The notes under the pieces: model-generated | The model's database searches: none | Seen by the model: the letters and a program-made list of their open reading frames with translations, nothing else | What the model was told of the DNA's origin: nothing | DNA from: Lacrimispora saccharolytica | GTDB lineage: Bacteria > Bacillota > Clostridia > Lachnospirales > Lachnospiraceae | Assembly: GCA_016899975.1 (NCBI GenBank) | Contig: JACJJN010000003.1 | Coordinates: 109,720 to 173,719 of the forward strand | Direction of reading: 5' to 3' | DNA: 64,000 nt | Position numbers and translations under genes: made by a program | In this document: positions 49,212 to 57,615 of the stretch, piece after piece | How positions within the stretch are numbered: the stretch's first letter is position 1 | How the letters are laid out: the number at the start of each line of letters is the position of its first letter

Positions 49212-50276
49212 ATGAACACAAATACACCGGAACTTCTTCAGAGAATTTCCGCTCTCGGAGCTTCCGATCTCTTTATCATCGCAGGCCGTCCTCTTTCTTA
49301 CCGCCTGAACGATCAGGTCGTGCAGGACGATTCGGAACGGCTTCTTCCGGACGATACCCGGCAATTGATTGAAGACATTTACCATCTTGCGGGAGAACGG
49401 GACATGGACACCCTGAACCAGACGGGAGACGATGATTTTTCCTTTGCGCTGCCCGGCATCTCACGTTTCCGTGTCAGCGCCTATAAACAGAGGGGTTCTC
49501 TTGCCGCGGTCATCCGTATCATTACATTTACACTGCCCTCCCCGAAAGAAATGGGAATTCCCGACAATATCATTCAGCTTTCCGCGCTGAACAAGGGGCT
49601 TGTGCTGGTCACCGGCCCGGCAGGCAGCGGAAAATCCACCACCCTCTCCTGTATCATCGATCATATCAATCACACCCAGGAGAAACATATCATCACTCTG
49701 GAGGATCCGCTGGAATATCTCCACCGCCATGACAAAAGTATCGTCAGCCAGCGTGAGATCAACACCGATACGGAAAGCTATGTGGCGGCTCTGCGGGCGG
49801 CTCTGCGCCAGAGCCCGGATGTCATCCTGCTGGGCGAAATGCGTGATTTCGAGACGATACAGGTAGCCATGACCGCCGCCGAGACGGGACATCTTGTATT
49901 TTCCACCCTGCACACCATCGGCACGGCAAACACCATCGACCGGATCATCGATGTCTTTCCTGCCAACCAGCAGCGCCAGATCGCCGTACAGCTTTCCATG
50001 GTACTGCAGGCAGTGATCTGCCAGCAGCTGGTGCCTTCCGTTGACGGAAAACTGGTTCCGGCTTTTGAGATCATGACGATAAATCCTGCGATCCGAAATA
50101 TGATCCGCGACGGAAAAGTGCCGCAAATCGATGGAATCCTCTATTCCTCCGCCAACAACGACAACCTGATGGCGATGGATACCTGCCTCGCAAAACTCTT
50201 CCGCTCCGGACAGATCACAAAAGAAACCGCACTCTCTTTCGCAGCGAATCCGGAAATGCTGGGCAGAAAAATATAA
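49212..50276 (+). CDS. pilT: PilT-like twitching/retraction ATPase
   Basis: A 354-residue secretion ATPase of the PilT subfamily. The Walker A GPAGSGKSTT lies near residue 135; the Asp box IITLEDPLEYLH, Walker B DVILLGEMRDFETI and His box TGHLVFSTLHTIG are clear. The PilT-type AIRNMIRDGKVPQI motif is present. AGGAGG precedes ATG 49212; the longer frame from 49056 overlaps the upstream gene and is rejected. No PilB-type assembly ATPase or prepilin peptidase is in the window. Confidence 0.94.
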   Translation: MNTNTPELLQRISALGASDLFIIAGRPLSYRLNDQVVQDDSERLLPDDTRQLIEDIYHLAGERDMDTLNQTGDDDFSFALPGISRFRVSAYKQRGSLAAVIRIITFTLPSPKEMGIPDNIIQLSALNKGLVLVTGPAGSGKSTTLSCIIDHINHTQEKHIITLEDPLEYLHRHDKSIVSQREINTDTESYVAALRAALRQSPDVILLGEMRDFETIQVAMTAAETGHLVFSTLHTIGTANTIDRIIDVFPANQQRQIAVQLSMVLQAVICQQLVPSVDGKLVPAFEIMTINPAIRNMIRDGKVPQIDGILYSSANNDNLMAMDTCLAKLFRSGQITKETALSFAANPEMLGRKI

Positions 50277-50285
50277 CACATTCTG

Positions 50286-50990
50286 TTATCTGTCCGCAAG
50301 ATACTGGTCGGATGGGACCACAAGATCCGCCGGTTTCATTTTCGGAAAACACTTCTGGAGGATCTCGTCAGAATAATGCTGATCCAGATACTGCTCAAAA
50401 CGGTTCTGCGGCGGAAGATCCTGGCTGCGTTCGCTCATCCTGAGAAGCGCAGCCCCGGACATCAGTGTCGTCAGCAGCATAAATACCGCAAACCCCTGGG
50501 TCAGCAGCCGGCTGCTTTTTCTGGTCTTTTCCATCAGGATCCTGCGGATCATCGGATAAATCTTCCTGCACCAGCAGAGAGCCGCCAGTCCCCAGAAGCA
50601 GCAGAATACCAGATTCACATATCTTCCCAGGGAAAACGGCAGAGCCGAATAATCCCAGAAGGTCACATCCAGAACCTTTTCACAGAGAAAGCCGCAGGCG
50701 AATTCAAACATTCCCCCCATTATGTAACCTTTCAGAAAAATCAGTCCGGAACTGCTTTCCATATTTTCCTTCAAAAGCAGAGTAAAGAGCACTGCCCCAA
50801 GTCCCCAAACGGTACTGATCGGAAAAAACAGATTGCTGCTCCTGCTGCTGTATTCCCCAAACACAAAACAACACCAGATCGTCTCCAAAATACATCCAAT
50901 CACACCGCCCGCGACAAAAATCCAGAAGATATTATAGAATGAAAATTCTTTTTGCCGCGAAGTCTCCTGTACTGTTAATTCGTATTCCAT
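50286..50990 (-). CDS. CmpB-like putative ABC-transporter type membrane protein
   Basis: A 234-residue membrane protein with about five hydrophobic segments matching the ABC_trans_CmpB (PF06541) family, with GCILETIWCCFVFGEYSSRS, NLFFPISTVWGLGAV and LDVTFWDYSALPFSLGRYVNL. Despite the name, no ATPase partner is nearby. It converges on pilT with a gap of only nine bases. Function unknown. Confidence 0.82.
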   Translation of the reverse strand: MEYELTVQETSRQKEFSFYNIFWIFVAGGVIGCILETIWCCFVFGEYSSRSSNLFFPISTVWGLGAVLFTLLLKENMESSSGLIFLKGYIMGGMFEFACGFLCEKVLDVTFWDYSALPFSLGRYVNLVFCCFWGLAALCWCRKIYPMIRRILMEKTRKSSRLLTQGFAVFMLLTTLMSGAALLRMSERSQDLPPQNRFEQYLDQHYSDEILQKCFPKMKPADLVVPSDQYLADR

Positions 50991-51094
50991 ACTTCTTCCT
51001 CCCTGGCGAAATCGCCCTTTTTAAAATCTATTCGCTATTTTAGCAGATAATATTAAATTTCCTGATGGTAAAATCTTATTTTTTTCCTAATTTT

Positions 51095-51124
51095 TTCAAC
51101 AAATCCAGGATAATCTGCTACAAT
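51095..51124 (+). promoter_or_regulatory. Promoter of the NodB deacetylase gene
   Basis: TTCAAC (51095-51100), 18-base spacer, TACAAT (51119-51124). Confidence 0.5.
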
Positions 51125-51179
51125 AGAAACTGCAAAAGCATATATTTCACAATTTGTACGAATACAAGGAGGTATCTTC

Positions 51180-52004
51180 ATGATCTGCAAAAACTGTTTT
51201 CCCGGCGGCCTTCGAAAAGCCGTCACGTTCAGCTTTGATGACGGGGTCCGCCAGGATCTGCGGCTGATGGATCTGTTCCGCAGCCATGGCATCAAGGCAA
51301 CATTTAATCTGAATTCCGGAATGTTCGGGGGCGATCACACCTGGAATTATAAGAACATTGAAGTATCACGTCTTTCCAGAGAAGAAGTGGAAGAAAATTA
51401 CCGTGATTTTGAGCTTGCCGTCCATACTTCCCACCACCCGGATCTCGTAAAACTTTCCCGCGAAGGGATCATCAGCGAGGTTTACAGCGACCGCCGGAAC
51501 CTGGAAGAAATCGCCGGATATCCGGTGCGGGGAATGGCATATCCCTACGGCACTTACAGCACGGAAGTGGTGGAAATTCTGCATTCTCTTGGCATCTGCT
51601 ATTCCCGTACCGTAAAAAGCACACATTCCTTTGGCTTTCCGGAAGACTATCTGACCTGGCACCCCACCTGCCACTATATGGAAAAAGAGACCCCGGAACT
51701 GATCGACCGTTTTCTGTCCATGAACAGCGATAATCTGTCTCTGTTTTATCTCTGGGGACACAGTTACGAACTGGACGGAAACGACAACTGGGATCTGATG
51801 GAACAAATCTGCCGGAAATTCGGAGCCGCCGAAGACGTCTGGCGCGCTTCCAACATGGAAATCTACCTGTACATGCAGGCCCTGGACCAGCTCGTAGTAT
51901 CCTGCGACCAGAAACTTCTGTACAATCCATCCGCACTGGACGTCTGGGTAACCGCCGACGACAAGATCCTGAAAATAGAAAGCGGAAAAACTGTCCGGAT
52001 ATAA
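51180..52004 (+). CDS. Polysaccharide deacetylase (NodB family)
   Basis: A 274-residue protein with a NodB fold. The metal/catalytic FSFDDG lies at residues 17-22, the His pair in HTSHHP near residue 82 and RGMAYPYG later. No signal peptide is seen, so it may act in the cytoplasm or on small substrates; relatives deacetylate sugars or amides of N-acetylated glycans. AGGAGG precedes the ATG. A terminator-type hairpin follows. Confidence 0.88.
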   Translation: MICKNCFPGGLRKAVTFSFDDGVRQDLRLMDLFRSHGIKATFNLNSGMFGGDHTWNYKNIEVSRLSREEVEENYRDFELAVHTSHHPDLVKLSREGIISEVYSDRRNLEEIAGYPVRGMAYPYGTYSTEVVEILHSLGICYSRTVKSTHSFGFPEDYLTWHPTCHYMEKETPELIDRFLSMNSDNLSLFYLWGHSYELDGNDNWDLMEQICRKFGAAEDVWRASNMEIYLYMQALDQLVVSCDQKLLYNPSALDVWVTADDKILKIESGKTVRI

Positions 52005-52043
52005 GATAATCGAAAACAACTGCAAATCAAACAAATCTAAGAC

Positions 52044-52102
52044 AAAAAAGCTGCCCAAGTCCGGACGCCAGAGTATCTGTCTTCCCGATTCAGGCAGCTT
52101 TC
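52044..52102. terminator. Hairpin between the deacetylase and pseudogene region
   Basis: AAAAAAGCTGCC pairs with GGCAGCTTT around a 40-base loop. The T run is on the minus-strand side, so it may serve the former minus-strand gene as well as the deacetylase. Confidence 0.5.
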
Positions 52103-52194
52103 CTCATCTTGAAACACATTAAAAATTTCGTTATAAGAATAATACACATCAAAAATCCACACCACCATTTACCAAAATCAAAGCTCGCCAAAAG

Positions 52195-52243
52195 CCAGAA
52201 AGCCGCCGGGCGCAGGTGGGATGCGTGTACGGCGGGCATCTGC
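52195..52243. repeat. Giant palindrome family, half copy 4
   Basis: CCAGAAAGCCGCCGGGCGCA ... GGTGGGATGCGTGTACGGCG ... GGGCATCTGCA matches the outer left arm of copy 1 (12391-12440) with a few changes. The core and right arm are missing. The inner side of the fragment is fused to the 3' end of the serine hydrolase remnant. Confidence 0.85.
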
Positions 52244-52894
52244 AGGATCGTCAGCCCTTCCTTCGGACAGTTGGCGAAATAACATCCTTCCCAGCCGTCC
52301 CAGCCGTATTCCCCAAGACTTCCCATCGCCATGGCTCTGCCCGGCTCTGTAAGCACACGCATAAGATTTCCATAGGTATGTCCCTCCAGCGCCAGCCAGG
52401 AATCCATTCCCCGGCGCTGGCCCGGCGTCAGCGCCCCGGTGGTCAGAAACTCTACGGTGCGTTCTCCCATCAGCCGTTTTCCTTTATAAACGCCCTTCGC
52501 CATCAGCATCCCCGCAAAATGGGCGTAATCGTCAATGGTTGAGGCAAGTCCCGCGCCGCCGGACTCAAACGCATTGGGAACCGCCATATCGTTCATGATC
52601 GCCAGATTGCACCCTTTGTAAGGGATCAGCTTTTTCTCCGCATCCCACATATACGGAACGATCAGGCGGTCCTGTTTCTCCTGCGGCACATAGAAATCTG
52701 TATCCGGCATCTCCAGCGGACCAAAAAATTCTTCCCGGAGAAACTCACCGAAGGTCACGCCTGTGACCGCCTCCACCACAGCGCCCAGCACATCGGCGCC
52801 GGCTGGGCAAGATCGATCCTGCCTCTCTCCACCAGCATCATGACCGCTGCCGCAGTCACCGGCTTTGTCATGGAACCTTAACTTCCTGAGTTTT
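52244..52894 (-). pseudogene. Serine hydrolase (beta-lactamase superfamily) remnant
   Basis: A class C beta-lactamase-like serine hydrolase broken at both ends and inside. At the 5' side the active-site SMTKPVT sits in one frame (about 52870-52840). The main readable stretch ADVLGAVVEAVTGVTFGEFL to GEYGWDGWEGCYFANCPKEG is in another, with some 80 residues between them deleted. The 5' start is cut off by the IS at 52895; the 3' end is replaced by a half palindrome element at 52243. It is not functional. Confidence 0.85.
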
Positions 52895-52920
52895 TTAACC
52901 CTCAACGCTAATTGCAGTCA

Positions 52921-53466
52921 TCATTTGTTCTCATCTGGATCATCATAATACCCGAGTTCTATGCGAACGTTTTCCATCATATATCCCAGATCATCTGATA
53001 CGCCATACCCCAGAGGATCGGCAGTAGATATGAGATTTTCGAATTCTGTTTCGTGGAGGCTGAAGAAATCCGGATGCAGTTTTGCATAATTCAGAAATTT
53101 TTCAGCTGAGGATTCAAGGCTGTTGTAAAATTTTTCCCCATAGTCACCGTATGCTGCACTAAGTTCTGCGGCTTCGGCAGCAAAAGCCAGATGCATCAGA
53201 GCCTTCGTTCCTTCATCTACGGTTCTGCTTAGGTAGTCATTCAGCACACCTTTGCATTCACTCAAAGAAAACTGTTCCTTCCAGAAAACCTTTTCTAATC
53301 GTTTCCGCAGACTGGCCATCAATTCATCATTGGATGCTACGTTCCAACAACTGCTTTCGATATCCTTGAAAACTTTAGAAGATTTGAATATTTCAAATAA
53401 ATGCGCTTCTAATTCATCTCTGGTTAAAGATTTAATTACTTTTTTATACTGCGTTAGTGTCATCAT
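52921..53466 (-). CDS. DUF6155-like passenger protein of the IS
   Basis: A 181-residue mostly helical protein. The start MMTLTQYKKVIKSLTRDELE resembles DUF6155 proteins. It lies between the coiled-coil gene and the left inverted repeat, on the transposase strand. The first ATG (53466) is chosen because GGGGAAG precedes it. A role in transposition or host interaction is unknown. Confidence 0.6.
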   Translation of the reverse strand: MMTLTQYKKVIKSLTRDELEAHLFEIFKSSKVFKDIESSCWNVASNDELMASLRKRLEKVFWKEQFSLSECKGVLNDYLSRTVDEGTKALMHLAFAAEAAELSAAYGDYGEKFYNSLESSAEKFLNYAKLHPDFFSLHETEFENLISTADPLGYGVSDDLGYMMENVRIELGYYDDPDENK

Positions 53467-53501
53467 GCTTTTTCTTCCCCTGTCCAATTGTTATGTAACG
53501 C

Positions 53502-53726
53502 TCAATCTTCTGACGACTTATTCCCTTGCAGGAATTCAATGACTTCTGCAAGGGTTTTCTCGCTTTCTGAGAATGCTTCCAGGAGCTGCTTGTTATCCCG
53601 CTCTTTCCGTTTCATCAGAAGCTTTTCCAATTCATCAACTGCCTTGTCGTATTTCACTTTTGTTTCGGCCACATTGATCTGAACTTTCTCTATCTTTTCT
53701 TCTAATGTCACAACCCGTCTTGCCAT
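53502..53726 (-). CDS. Small coiled-coil passenger protein of the IS
   Basis: A 74-residue, highly charged coiled-coil (VTLEEKIEKVQINVAETKVK then YDKAVDELEKLLMKRKERDN). GGGAGGGCAGGAAG precedes ATG 53726. Similar small proteins accompany gut mobile elements. It starts 18 bases after the transposase stop and probably acts with it or as an accessory protein. Confidence 0.65.
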   Translation of the reverse strand: MARRVVTLEEKIEKVQINVAETKVKYDKAVDELEKLLMKRKERDNKQLLEAFSESEKTLAEVIEFLQGNKSSED

Positions 53727-53743
53727 CTTCCTGCCCTCCCACA

Positions 53744-55486
53744 TCACAGTGTTTTCATTTGTTCGTTTGCTGCTTTTTCAAACTCCTCAACCTCAATCCT
53801 TGCCAGATCTGAACTGATTGCAGCCGCCTGTTTCTGTACATTAGATGCTGTAAGGCCGAAAGCTTTCAGGATCTCTTTTTGTCTTTCAGTAACTGCATAA
53901 TCCAAACGGTATTCATTATCAGCACCTTTTAGCATCTCTATCTTTTCCAGTTCCTTTATGGCTGCAGGCACTGTCATGAAATTTCTCCTGTGTTCCTGTC
54001 GGTCCATTTCGTCTTTCAGACAGGTATATATCTTACTTCGGATAATCTTGGCTACAAACTCTATAAATATCTTTGTATCCATTGACTCATTAGAGTAAAC
54101 CCGTTCACTCCGCGCTCCGAGATACGATTTATCTCCCCGGAAGAGTTTCTCCGATCCATCTCTGCTCTTATACAACGTCAGCGCTTCCTCTGCTGTCATC
54201 TTATCCGAAGTCACAATCACAAAATAACCACAAAGCTGTATCTCCCGGTTGATGATTTCTGTCTTTTCGATTCCGGACATGAACTTCTCATCTTCCAGGC
54301 CTTCATGCCAGTACACCAGATCGAAATATTTTATAAAATCTCCTCTCGGACGAACTGGCAGCCCCATACAGTCTTTTAGTTTTTTGCCCATCTGGTCAAT
54401 CTTATCTTCAAATCTTTCCCTCTCAGACTGCCTTTTGCTGTCACTATAATAAATGTGGAAATATCGTTCTTTTTCATCATCTGCATATAGTTTCCTCCGA
54501 ACAGTTGTACCACTGACTTTGTAGGTGCGGATACTGTTTTTTCGATCATCCTCGAAACTTCCTCTTCGCTCCAGCACGATCTCGCTGACCAGTTTTTTCA
54601 TCCCCCTGACCATGATAACGAAATCATATCCATTATCATCCATGAACCGGATATTTTCCTTGCTAAAATATCCCCGGTCCAGAATAAACCCAACCCGTCT
54701 GTACCCATATCCCTTCGCTTTGCCAAGCGTATACTGAAGCTGGGATATGTCTACAATGCTTCCGGGATAAGACTCGTAGAACAAAGGCTCTCTATTATTC
54801 CGGTCATAGGCAATGGAATAATTAAAGATTTCTTTCCCCTGGTCATCTTTTGGATGGCCAAACTCTACCAGATCGATGTCGCCGGCCTGGCTGTTTTTGT
54901 TTGTGGAATCGTAAGAAATATAGATCCTTTCCCTATGATCTCTCTTCTCGTTCCATTCATTCAAAAACAGAATCCGTTGGTCTGTCGTAGTCCGGCTAAG
55001 AAAATCGGACACTTTCGAATCACTGTATATACGCATATCCTCTGTCATCAATGGATGGTTGAAAGCATAATCCGGATAATACTGGGCGGCATTTCCTTCG
55101 GTAATGATTGTATAGGCAGCCAGATCCAGAAACAGCCCCGCATCCTTTCCAACGATTCTTGCAAGCATCAGATCCAATCTGTAGTCAGATATGACCTTCC
55201 GAATCACAATATAAGCCCCAATACGAAGGCAGCCACTTCGGTATCCCTGTTTCTCTTCCGGCAGGATTTCCTGTGGAAACATCTTTAAGAACTTGTCATT
55301 CGGCAACATGAGGGCAGGCTGGCCCGGAATCTGCTTGCCGATACATATCCGTCTCGGTGTGTTATACTTCTTATCTTTCAGATAAATCCGCGCGTATTCA
55401 TAATAGATATACGTCGTTCCCTTGATTGTCTTCTTCGTGATTTTCCCGTTTGAATCAGGTATCTTTATCGTACAGTCCAGGTACAT
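53744..55486 (-). CDS. IS1634-like DDE transposase
   Basis: A 580-residue transposase of the IS4/IS1634 superfamily. The DDE-domain parts include IYISYDSTNKNSQAG (first Asp), GFILDRGYFSKENIRFM (second Asp) and the YREK-like YKSRDGSEKLFRGDKSYLGA with the catalytic Glu. Start chosen at ATG 55486 (MYLDCTIKIPD) after a GGAG site; an in-frame ATG at 55498 has none. Full length, so possibly still active. Confidence 0.85.
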   Translation of the reverse strand: MYLDCTIKIPDSNGKITKKTIKGTTYIYYEYARIYLKDKKYNTPRRICIGKQIPGQPALMLPNDKFLKMFPQEILPEEKQGYRSGCLRIGAYIVIRKVISDYRLDLMLARIVGKDAGLFLDLAAYTIITEGNAAQYYPDYAFNHPLMTEDMRIYSDSKVSDFLSRTTTDQRILFLNEWNEKRDHRERIYISYDSTNKNSQAGDIDLVEFGHPKDDQGKEIFNYSIAYDRNNREPLFYESYPGSIVDISQLQYTLGKAKGYGYRRVGFILDRGYFSKENIRFMDDNGYDFVIMVRGMKKLVSEIVLERRGSFEDDRKNSIRTYKVSGTTVRRKLYADDEKERYFHIYYSDSKRQSERERFEDKIDQMGKKLKDCMGLPVRPRGDFIKYFDLVYWHEGLEDEKFMSGIEKTEIINREIQLCGYFVIVTSDKMTAEEALTLYKSRDGSEKLFRGDKSYLGARSERVYSNESMDTKIFIEFVAKIIRSKIYTCLKDEMDRQEHRRNFMTVPAAIKELEKIEMLKGADNEYRLDYAVTERQKEILKAFGLTASNVQKQAAAISSDLARIEVEEFEKAANEQMKTL

Positions 55487-55742
55487 ATGGCACTCCATCC
55501 GTTTAATGTTTGAGGGTTAATTGCTTCTCTTGTATCATGCCATATTTTTCCAAAAAATACAAGTGAAAAATGGGATTTTCCTTGATTTTACGGGCTTTTT
55601 TCAGCTTCCCCAATGAGTGCCAATTTATTGAGTGTCAATTTTGGGGGAAGTTCAGATATATAGTTCACAATCAGTCACTTTCTTTCAAAATCAGTCATTA
55701 TTTTAAGCCCATTCTCCGCCTACATCAGACGTCCTGAAATAC

Positions 55743-55772
55743 AAAAGGAGCATCCCAAACATGGGACACTCC
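55743..55772 (-). terminator. Terminator after the siderophore operon
   Basis: Minus strand: GGAG-TG-TCCCA-tgttTGGGA-TG-CTCC followed by TTTTG, 15 bases after the stop of the ATPase gene at 55787. Confidence 0.75.
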
Positions 55773-55786
55773 AAATCCTGATTTCT

Positions 55787-56590
55787 TCAGTTTTTTGAAT
55801 ACACCGGCTTGATCCTATAGGTTACACACATAGGGCGCCCGGTCCACGGATCTTTATCCACATAAGCGTCCAAAGAAAACACATCCGCCAGAACTTCCCT
55901 GGTCATCACCGCTTCCGCTGTGCCTTCGTACAGCACTTTTCCCTCACGCATGGCGATCATCCAGTGGGAAAAACGGGCCGCCAGATTCAGGTCATGGATC
56001 ACAAGGGCAATGGTCTTGTGAGAGGTTTCATTAAGATCTTTCAGCAGCTCCAGCACCTCCAGCTGATGGGCCATGTCCAGATATGTGGTGGGCTCATCCA
56101 GAAGGATCAGCGGCGTATCCTGAGCCAGGGCCATGGCAATCCAGGCTCTTTGCCGCTGACCGCCGGAAAGGGCGTCAATATTTCTTTGGGCAAACGCTTC
56201 CATATGGGTCATTTCCAGGGCCCACTGAATGGCCCTATGATCCTCAGATTTCAGCTTTCCGAAGCCCTTTTGGTGGGGATAACGTCCGTAAGCCACAAGC
56301 TCCTCCACCGTCAGGCCGCCGGGAGCCTGGGGACTTTGAGGGAGAATGGCCATTTTCTGAGCCACCTGGATGGTAGGCAGCTGGGCAATCTGCTGCCCGT
56401 CCAGGATCACCTGACCGGTTTTAACAGGCATCATCCGGGACAGAGCCTTTAAAAGCGTGGATTTTCCGCAGCCGTTAGGCCCGATAATGGAAGTGATCTG
56501 ACCTTTAGGAATCTGCACGTCCATCTCTTGGATAATGGTGTTTTGCTGATACCCTACCGATATGCCTTCCCCTTTTAATATGGCTTCCAT
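55787..56590 (-). CDS. fepC: Iron-siderophore ABC transporter ATP-binding protein
   Basis: A 267-residue ATPase of the FecE/FepC/FhuC type. Walker A GPNGCGKST, the signature LSGGQRQRAWIAMALAQ, Walker B LILLDEPTTYLD and the H-loop VIHDLN are all present. Start at ATG 56590 after AGGAGG; an in-frame TTG farther upstream is not needed. It is the last of four genes (binding protein, two permeases, ATPase). Confidence 0.94.
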   Translation of the reverse strand: MEAILKGEGISVGYQQNTIIQEMDVQIPKGQITSIIGPNGCGKSTLLKALSRMMPVKTGQVILDGQQIAQLPTIQVAQKMAILPQSPQAPGGLTVEELVAYGRYPHQKGFGKLKSEDHRAIQWALEMTHMEAFAQRNIDALSGGQRQRAWIAMALAQDTPLILLDEPTTYLDMAHQLEVLELLKDLNETSHKTIALVIHDLNLAARFSHWMIAMREGKVLYEGTAEAVMTREVLADVFSLDAYVDKDPWTGRPMCVTYRIKPVYSKN

Positions 56591-56604
56591 AGGTTCCTCC
56601 TTTC

Positions 56605-57615
56605 TCAAAACCGGATCAATAAGTATAAAAAGTATGGCGCGCCAATGACCGCGGCCACGATCCCAATCGAAATTTCATTTGGGGACAGCAGCGTCCGGGA
56701 AATAATATCAGAAACCGTCATTAAAAGCGCCCCGGTCAGAACTGTGGTCCCGATCAATATTTTAAAATTAGGCCCTACAAGACGCCGGGCCAGGTGAGGG
56801 CACACAAGGCCTACAAAACTTAAGCCTCCGCCAACAGCGCAGCACAAACTGGACATGGCAATAGCCGCTCCCAGCAGGATCACCGTCTGACGGGAAACAG
56901 ACACCCCAAGCCCTGTGGCGGTCTGATGCCCCAGTGTAAGTACATTTAAGGTGCGGCTTTTATAAAATACAAACCCTGTAAAAAGGACCAGTCCTGTAAA
57001 AAGCATGACCACATTCGGCCATGTAGCGCCCCAGATACTTCCGGACAGCCAGTTTTGCACAAAGGCATACTCGCTGTCAGACATGCGCAGCATGAGCATG
57101 GTGGTCACACTGGAAATGGCTGTAGACATGGCCACGCCAATAAGGAGCAGCCGTCTCGGTGACAGCCCCTGCCGGGTCAGGGCCAGGCGGTAATCCACCA
57201 GCGCCGTACACACAGAACCGGCAAAAGCGAGAAAAGGCAAAAGCAGGGAAGCGCTCAGACCGCTGCCTGAAAAAAACACGATAAAACCGGCAACAAACAG
57301 CCCGGCTCCCGCATTAATTCCCAGGATTCCCGGCTCCGCCATATCATTTCTTGACACTCCCTGGATCACACAGCCGGACACGGCCAGGCCCACGCCTACC
57401 AAAAGACTGGTCAGCACCCGGGGAAGTCTCAGATGGATCAATGTATAGGTCAGTCCTGCCTCCCCGTGACCGGTTAGGATCTGCCAAAGCTGAGCCAGGG
57501 TGATCTGCCGGTAGCCGGCATTAATATCTGCCCACACAGCCACAAAAAGCAGCACGATAAGCACAGTAATCACCGTGGCCTGACGGCCTTTCTTTTTTAA
57601 ATGCTTAGTCCACAT
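56605..57615 (-). CDS. FecCD-family siderophore permease (second)
   Basis: A 336-residue permease with about nine membrane segments and the FecCD-type blocks LRLPRVLTSLLVGVGLAVSG, ILGINAGAGLFVAG and FVGLVCPHLARRLVGPN. ATG 57615 (MWTKHLKK) follows GGAGGGAGG and overlaps the first permease by 11 bases. It forms the heterodimeric channel with its upstream neighbour. Confidence 0.92.
   Translation of the reverse strand: MWTKHLKKKGRQATVITVLIVLLFVAVWADINAGYRQITLAQLWQILTGHGEAGLTYTLIHLRLPRVLTSLLVGVGLAVSGCVIQGVSRNDMAEPGILGINAGAGLFVAGFIVFFSGSGLSASLLLPFLAFAGSVCTALVDYRLALTRQGLSPRRLLLIGVAMSTAISSVTTMLMLRMSDSEYAFVQNWLSGSIWGATWPNVVMLFTGLVLFTGFVFYKSRTLNVLTLGHQTATGLGVSVSRQTVILLGAAIAMSSLCCAVGGGLSFVGLVCPHLARRLVGPNFKILIGTTVLTGALLMTVSDIISRTLLSPNEISIGIVAAVIGAPYFLYLLIRF

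Larger units (their letters stand above)
52895..55520 (-). mobile_element. IS1634-like insertion sequence with two passenger genes
   Basis: Terminal inverted repeats TTAACCCTCAA...TAA are found at 52895 and, as the complement (TTGAGGGTTAA), at 55510-55520, about 18 bp with a variable middle. The 2.6-kb element carries a DDE transposase and two smaller genes on the same strand. No target-site duplication is visible (left flank ...GAGTTTT, right flank TTGCTTC...), consistent with later deletion at one side. It has disrupted the serine hydrolase gene. Confidence 0.8.

Noticed and set aside
52895..55520. Target-site duplication around the IS
   Set aside because: The flanks (GAGTTTT and TTGCTTC) do not match in any 4-8 base register.
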